Assembly (NCBI RefSeq): GCF_004137765.1
Contig: NZ_NOIS01000003.1
Location: 372,001-436,000, forward strand
Reading direction: 5' to 3'
Length of the DNA: 64,000 nucleotides
From: Rothia uropygialis
GTDB taxonomy: Bacteria; Actinomycetota; Actinomycetes; Actinomycetales; Micrococcaceae
Part shown: piece after piece, positions 62,617-64,000 of the stretch
Position numbering within the stretch: position 1 is the stretch's first letter
Layout of the letters: each line of letters opens with the position of its first letter
Notes under the pieces: model-generated
Database searches by the model: none
What the model saw: the letters and a program-made list of their open reading frames with translations, nothing else
Told to the model about the DNA's origin: nothing
Program-made: the position numbers and the translations under genes

Positions 62617-63921
62617 ATGTCAGTCAGTACTCACCCGGCGGAAGACACCGCAGAGTATCCGATCCCCGGTGGAGAACCACCAAATCCTTGGGAAGTGGAA
62701 GATCCGCCCGAGCCCATCCGAAGCACGTGGAGTCTGGTTCTCCTCGGGGTCGGTTTGATTCTCATCGGGTTGAATCTCCGTATCGGAGTCGCCTCGATCG
62801 GTCCGGTACTTGGGGAGATCCGATCCTCCCTGGGCTTGTCTGCGACGTCCGCGAGCTTGCTGACGACGATCCCCGTGTTTGCCTTCGGAGTGTTCGCCTT
62901 CCTGACTCCGAGCCTGACACGACGCTTGGGCATGCATCGATTGCTCGGTGTCACGATGATTGCGTTGGCTTTAGGGATCGCGCTTCGCCTACACCCGAGT
63001 CTGGTCAGCCTCTTCCTCGGCACCACGATCATCGGAGCCGCTATCGCGATCGGAAACGTTGCGATGCCACCGGCCATCAAACAGGATTTCTCCCATCGCG
63101 CTGGCCTCATGATGGGTCTGTACTCGACGGCTCTGTTCGTCGGGGCCGCAGTGGCTTCGGGCCTCACAGTACCGATGCTTCCCCTCACGGGCGGCAATTG
63201 GCGCCTGGCCTTGGCCTCGTGGGTTGTCCCGGCTCTTCTCGCGGCCCTGATCTGGATTCCTCAGATGCTCCGTTCGCCGGGGCGCATGAAGGGGGGTCAC
63301 GGCGCCGCAGACACCCCATCCGAACATGGGGAACCGAAGTTCCGGTCGATCCTCACGAGCCCCGTCGCCATCGCGGTCACGGCGCTCATGGGCCTCCAGA
63401 GCGTCAGCTACTACACAACCCTCACCTGGGTCCCGACGATGTTTCAGGATGCGGGCATGAATGCCGGATCAGCCGGATGGATGTTGTCCTATTCCGCTTT
63501 CCCAGGCATCGTTGCTTCTCTGGTGACGCCGACGATCGCAAAACGTATGCGCCCCAGCTGGTTGCCGGTCGCGATCGCCGTGATCTTGACCGGCAGCGCG
63601 TATCTCGGAATCGCTCTGGCACCGCTGTCCAGTCCGTACGTTTGGATGACGCTGCTCGGGTTGGGCCAAGGTGCTTCCATCAGCCTGTCACTGACGTACA
63701 TCGTGTGGCGATCACCGGATACGCACCACACGGGGCATCTTTCGACGATGTCGCAAGGCTTCGGCTACCTTCTGGCGGGTCTGGGGCCGCTGGGGATCGG
63801 TGCGGTGCATTCCTTGACCGGAACGTGGACCGTTCCGTTGATTGTTTTGGGCGGGCTCTTGATCGCCCAGTTGGTAGCTGGTGCGTTGGCCAGCCGACCA
63901 GTCCATATTGGCCGTCATTAG
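62617..63921 (+). CDS. MFS transporter, CynX/NimT (cyanate/nitroimidazole) type
   Basis: A 434-residue, 12-helix carrier with a ~35-residue Pro/Glu-rich N-terminus. CynX/NimT features are LILIGLNLRIGVASIGPVLG at ~48-67, RSSLGLSATSASLLTTIPVF, and GGNWRLALASWVVPALLAAL. The AraC-divergent arrangement is also that of the nimR-nimT pair in Escherichia coli, which exports 2-nitroimidazole. AAGGAA lies seven bases before the ATG. The substrate here is unknown. Confidence 0.93.
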   Translation: MSVSTHPAEDTAEYPIPGGEPPNPWEVEDPPEPIRSTWSLVLLGVGLILIGLNLRIGVASIGPVLGEIRSSLGLSATSASLLTTIPVFAFGVFAFLTPSLTRRLGMHRLLGVTMIALALGIALRLHPSLVSLFLGTTIIGAAIAIGNVAMPPAIKQDFSHRAGLMMGLYSTALFVGAAVASGLTVPMLPLTGGNWRLALASWVVPALLAALIWIPQMLRSPGRMKGGHGAADTPSEHGEPKFRSILTSPVAIAVTALMGLQSVSYYTTLTWVPTMFQDAGMNAGSAGWMLSYSAFPGIVASLVTPTIAKRMRPSWLPVAIAVILTGSAYLGIALAPLSSPYVWMTLLGLGQGASISLSLTYIVWRSPDTHHTGHLSTMSQGFGYLLAGLGPLGIGAVHSLTGTWTVPLIVLGGLLIAQLVAGALASRPVHIGRH

Positions 63922-63933
63922 GCCATCTGCGGT

Positions 63934-64000
63934 TTACTGCGCAACGTCGGTGGGCGGTTGCTGTTCCGGCCTCAGGTGCGACGCCAATGTCCGGAACAGC
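63934..64000 (-). CDS. C-terminal end of an unidentified minus-strand gene (partial)
   Basis: One minus-strand frame is open from the window edge and reads LFRTLASHLRPEQQPPTDVA then Q, stopping at TAA (63936-63934). It converges on the CynX-like gene 12 bases away. Only 21 residues are visible, so nothing can be said about the product. Confidence 0.4.
   Translation of the reverse strand, partial: LFRTLASHLRPEQQPPTDVAQ

Noticed and set aside
63960-64000. GCTGTTCCGG...CCGGAACAGC inverted repeat at the window end
   Set aside because: It lies inside a probable coding frame of the next minus-strand gene and has a 21-base loop; likely chance or codon-driven.

Overview
The window reads as a chromosomal segment of a moderately high-GC Gram-positive actinobacterium, most likely Micrococcales (Micrococcaceae or a relative). 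The reasons are the GC-rich coding, frequent GTG/TTG starts, the paired CE1758/CE1759-type luciferase-like monooxygenase and FMN reductase, a zinc-finger rhomboid next to a cyclophilin, a DUF3349 protein, a BioQ-type operator at bioB and a Streptomyces-like PHO box. This placement rests on gene content only.

Layout. 1-4.6 kb: ABC peptide/nickel-type importer (lipoprotein, two permeases, the second cut by the window edge) and a LysR regulator. 4.8-6.2 kb: EamA exporter and a DCC-family thiol protein. 6.3-11.4 kb: M20 amidohydrolase, MFS carrier, double-domain Lrp/AsnC regulator, AraC/GyrI regulator. 11.6-13.0 kb: Tat-exported protein, a strong hairpin and an IS110-type transposase remnant. 13-20.2 kb: carbohydrate locus with a LacI regulator, three Gfo/Idh/MocA oxidoreductases, a GPH sugar symporter and a TIM-barrel isomerase; LacI-like palindromes lie in the divergent promoter region. 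20.5-24.1 kb: one-carbon/O-demethylation operon metF - broken purU - ligM-like - padR, preceded by a compound palindrome. 24.1-25.4 kb: gene debris. 25.4-27.8 kb: PrpF/GalD-type isomerase and a MatC-like carboxylate carrier. 28.4-30.4 kb: small membrane protein and a DHA2 drug-efflux gene whose ribosome-binding site lies in a perfect inverted repeat. 30.8-36.2 kb: IclR regulator divergent from an aminotransferase V - peptidase E - DUF1177 - OPT transporter operon. 36.2-39.4 kb: broken serine recombinase, MFS exporter, small membrane protein, and a secreted protein with a cysteine-bracketed glycine zipper. 40-46 kb: LLM monooxygenase/FMN reductase pair, VOC protein, LpqC-like esterase, NarL-type two-component pair, MarR regulator. 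46.6-54.3 kb: core-like genes (CPA1 antiporter, bioB, PfpI protein, TetR, galactokinase, OYE). 54.4-64 kb: CsbD and antitoxin-like small proteins, NlpC/P60 hydrolase, DnaA-box cluster, rhomboid, cyclophilin, coiled-coil membrane protein, DUF3349 protein, PiT phosphate transporter under a PHO box, AraC regulator divergent from a CynX/NimT-type carrier.

How the parts may work together. The accessory part (about 6-40 kb) looks like a catabolic island for plant-derived compounds: sugar oxidoreductases and isomerase, tetrahydrofolate-dependent aryl O-demethylation, a 4-oxalomesaconate tautomerase-like enzyme with a carboxylate carrier, and a peptide-uptake operon. It also carries transposase and recombinase remnants and at least four decayed genes. 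The flanks look like stable backbone. No rRNA, tRNA or CRISPR array was found.
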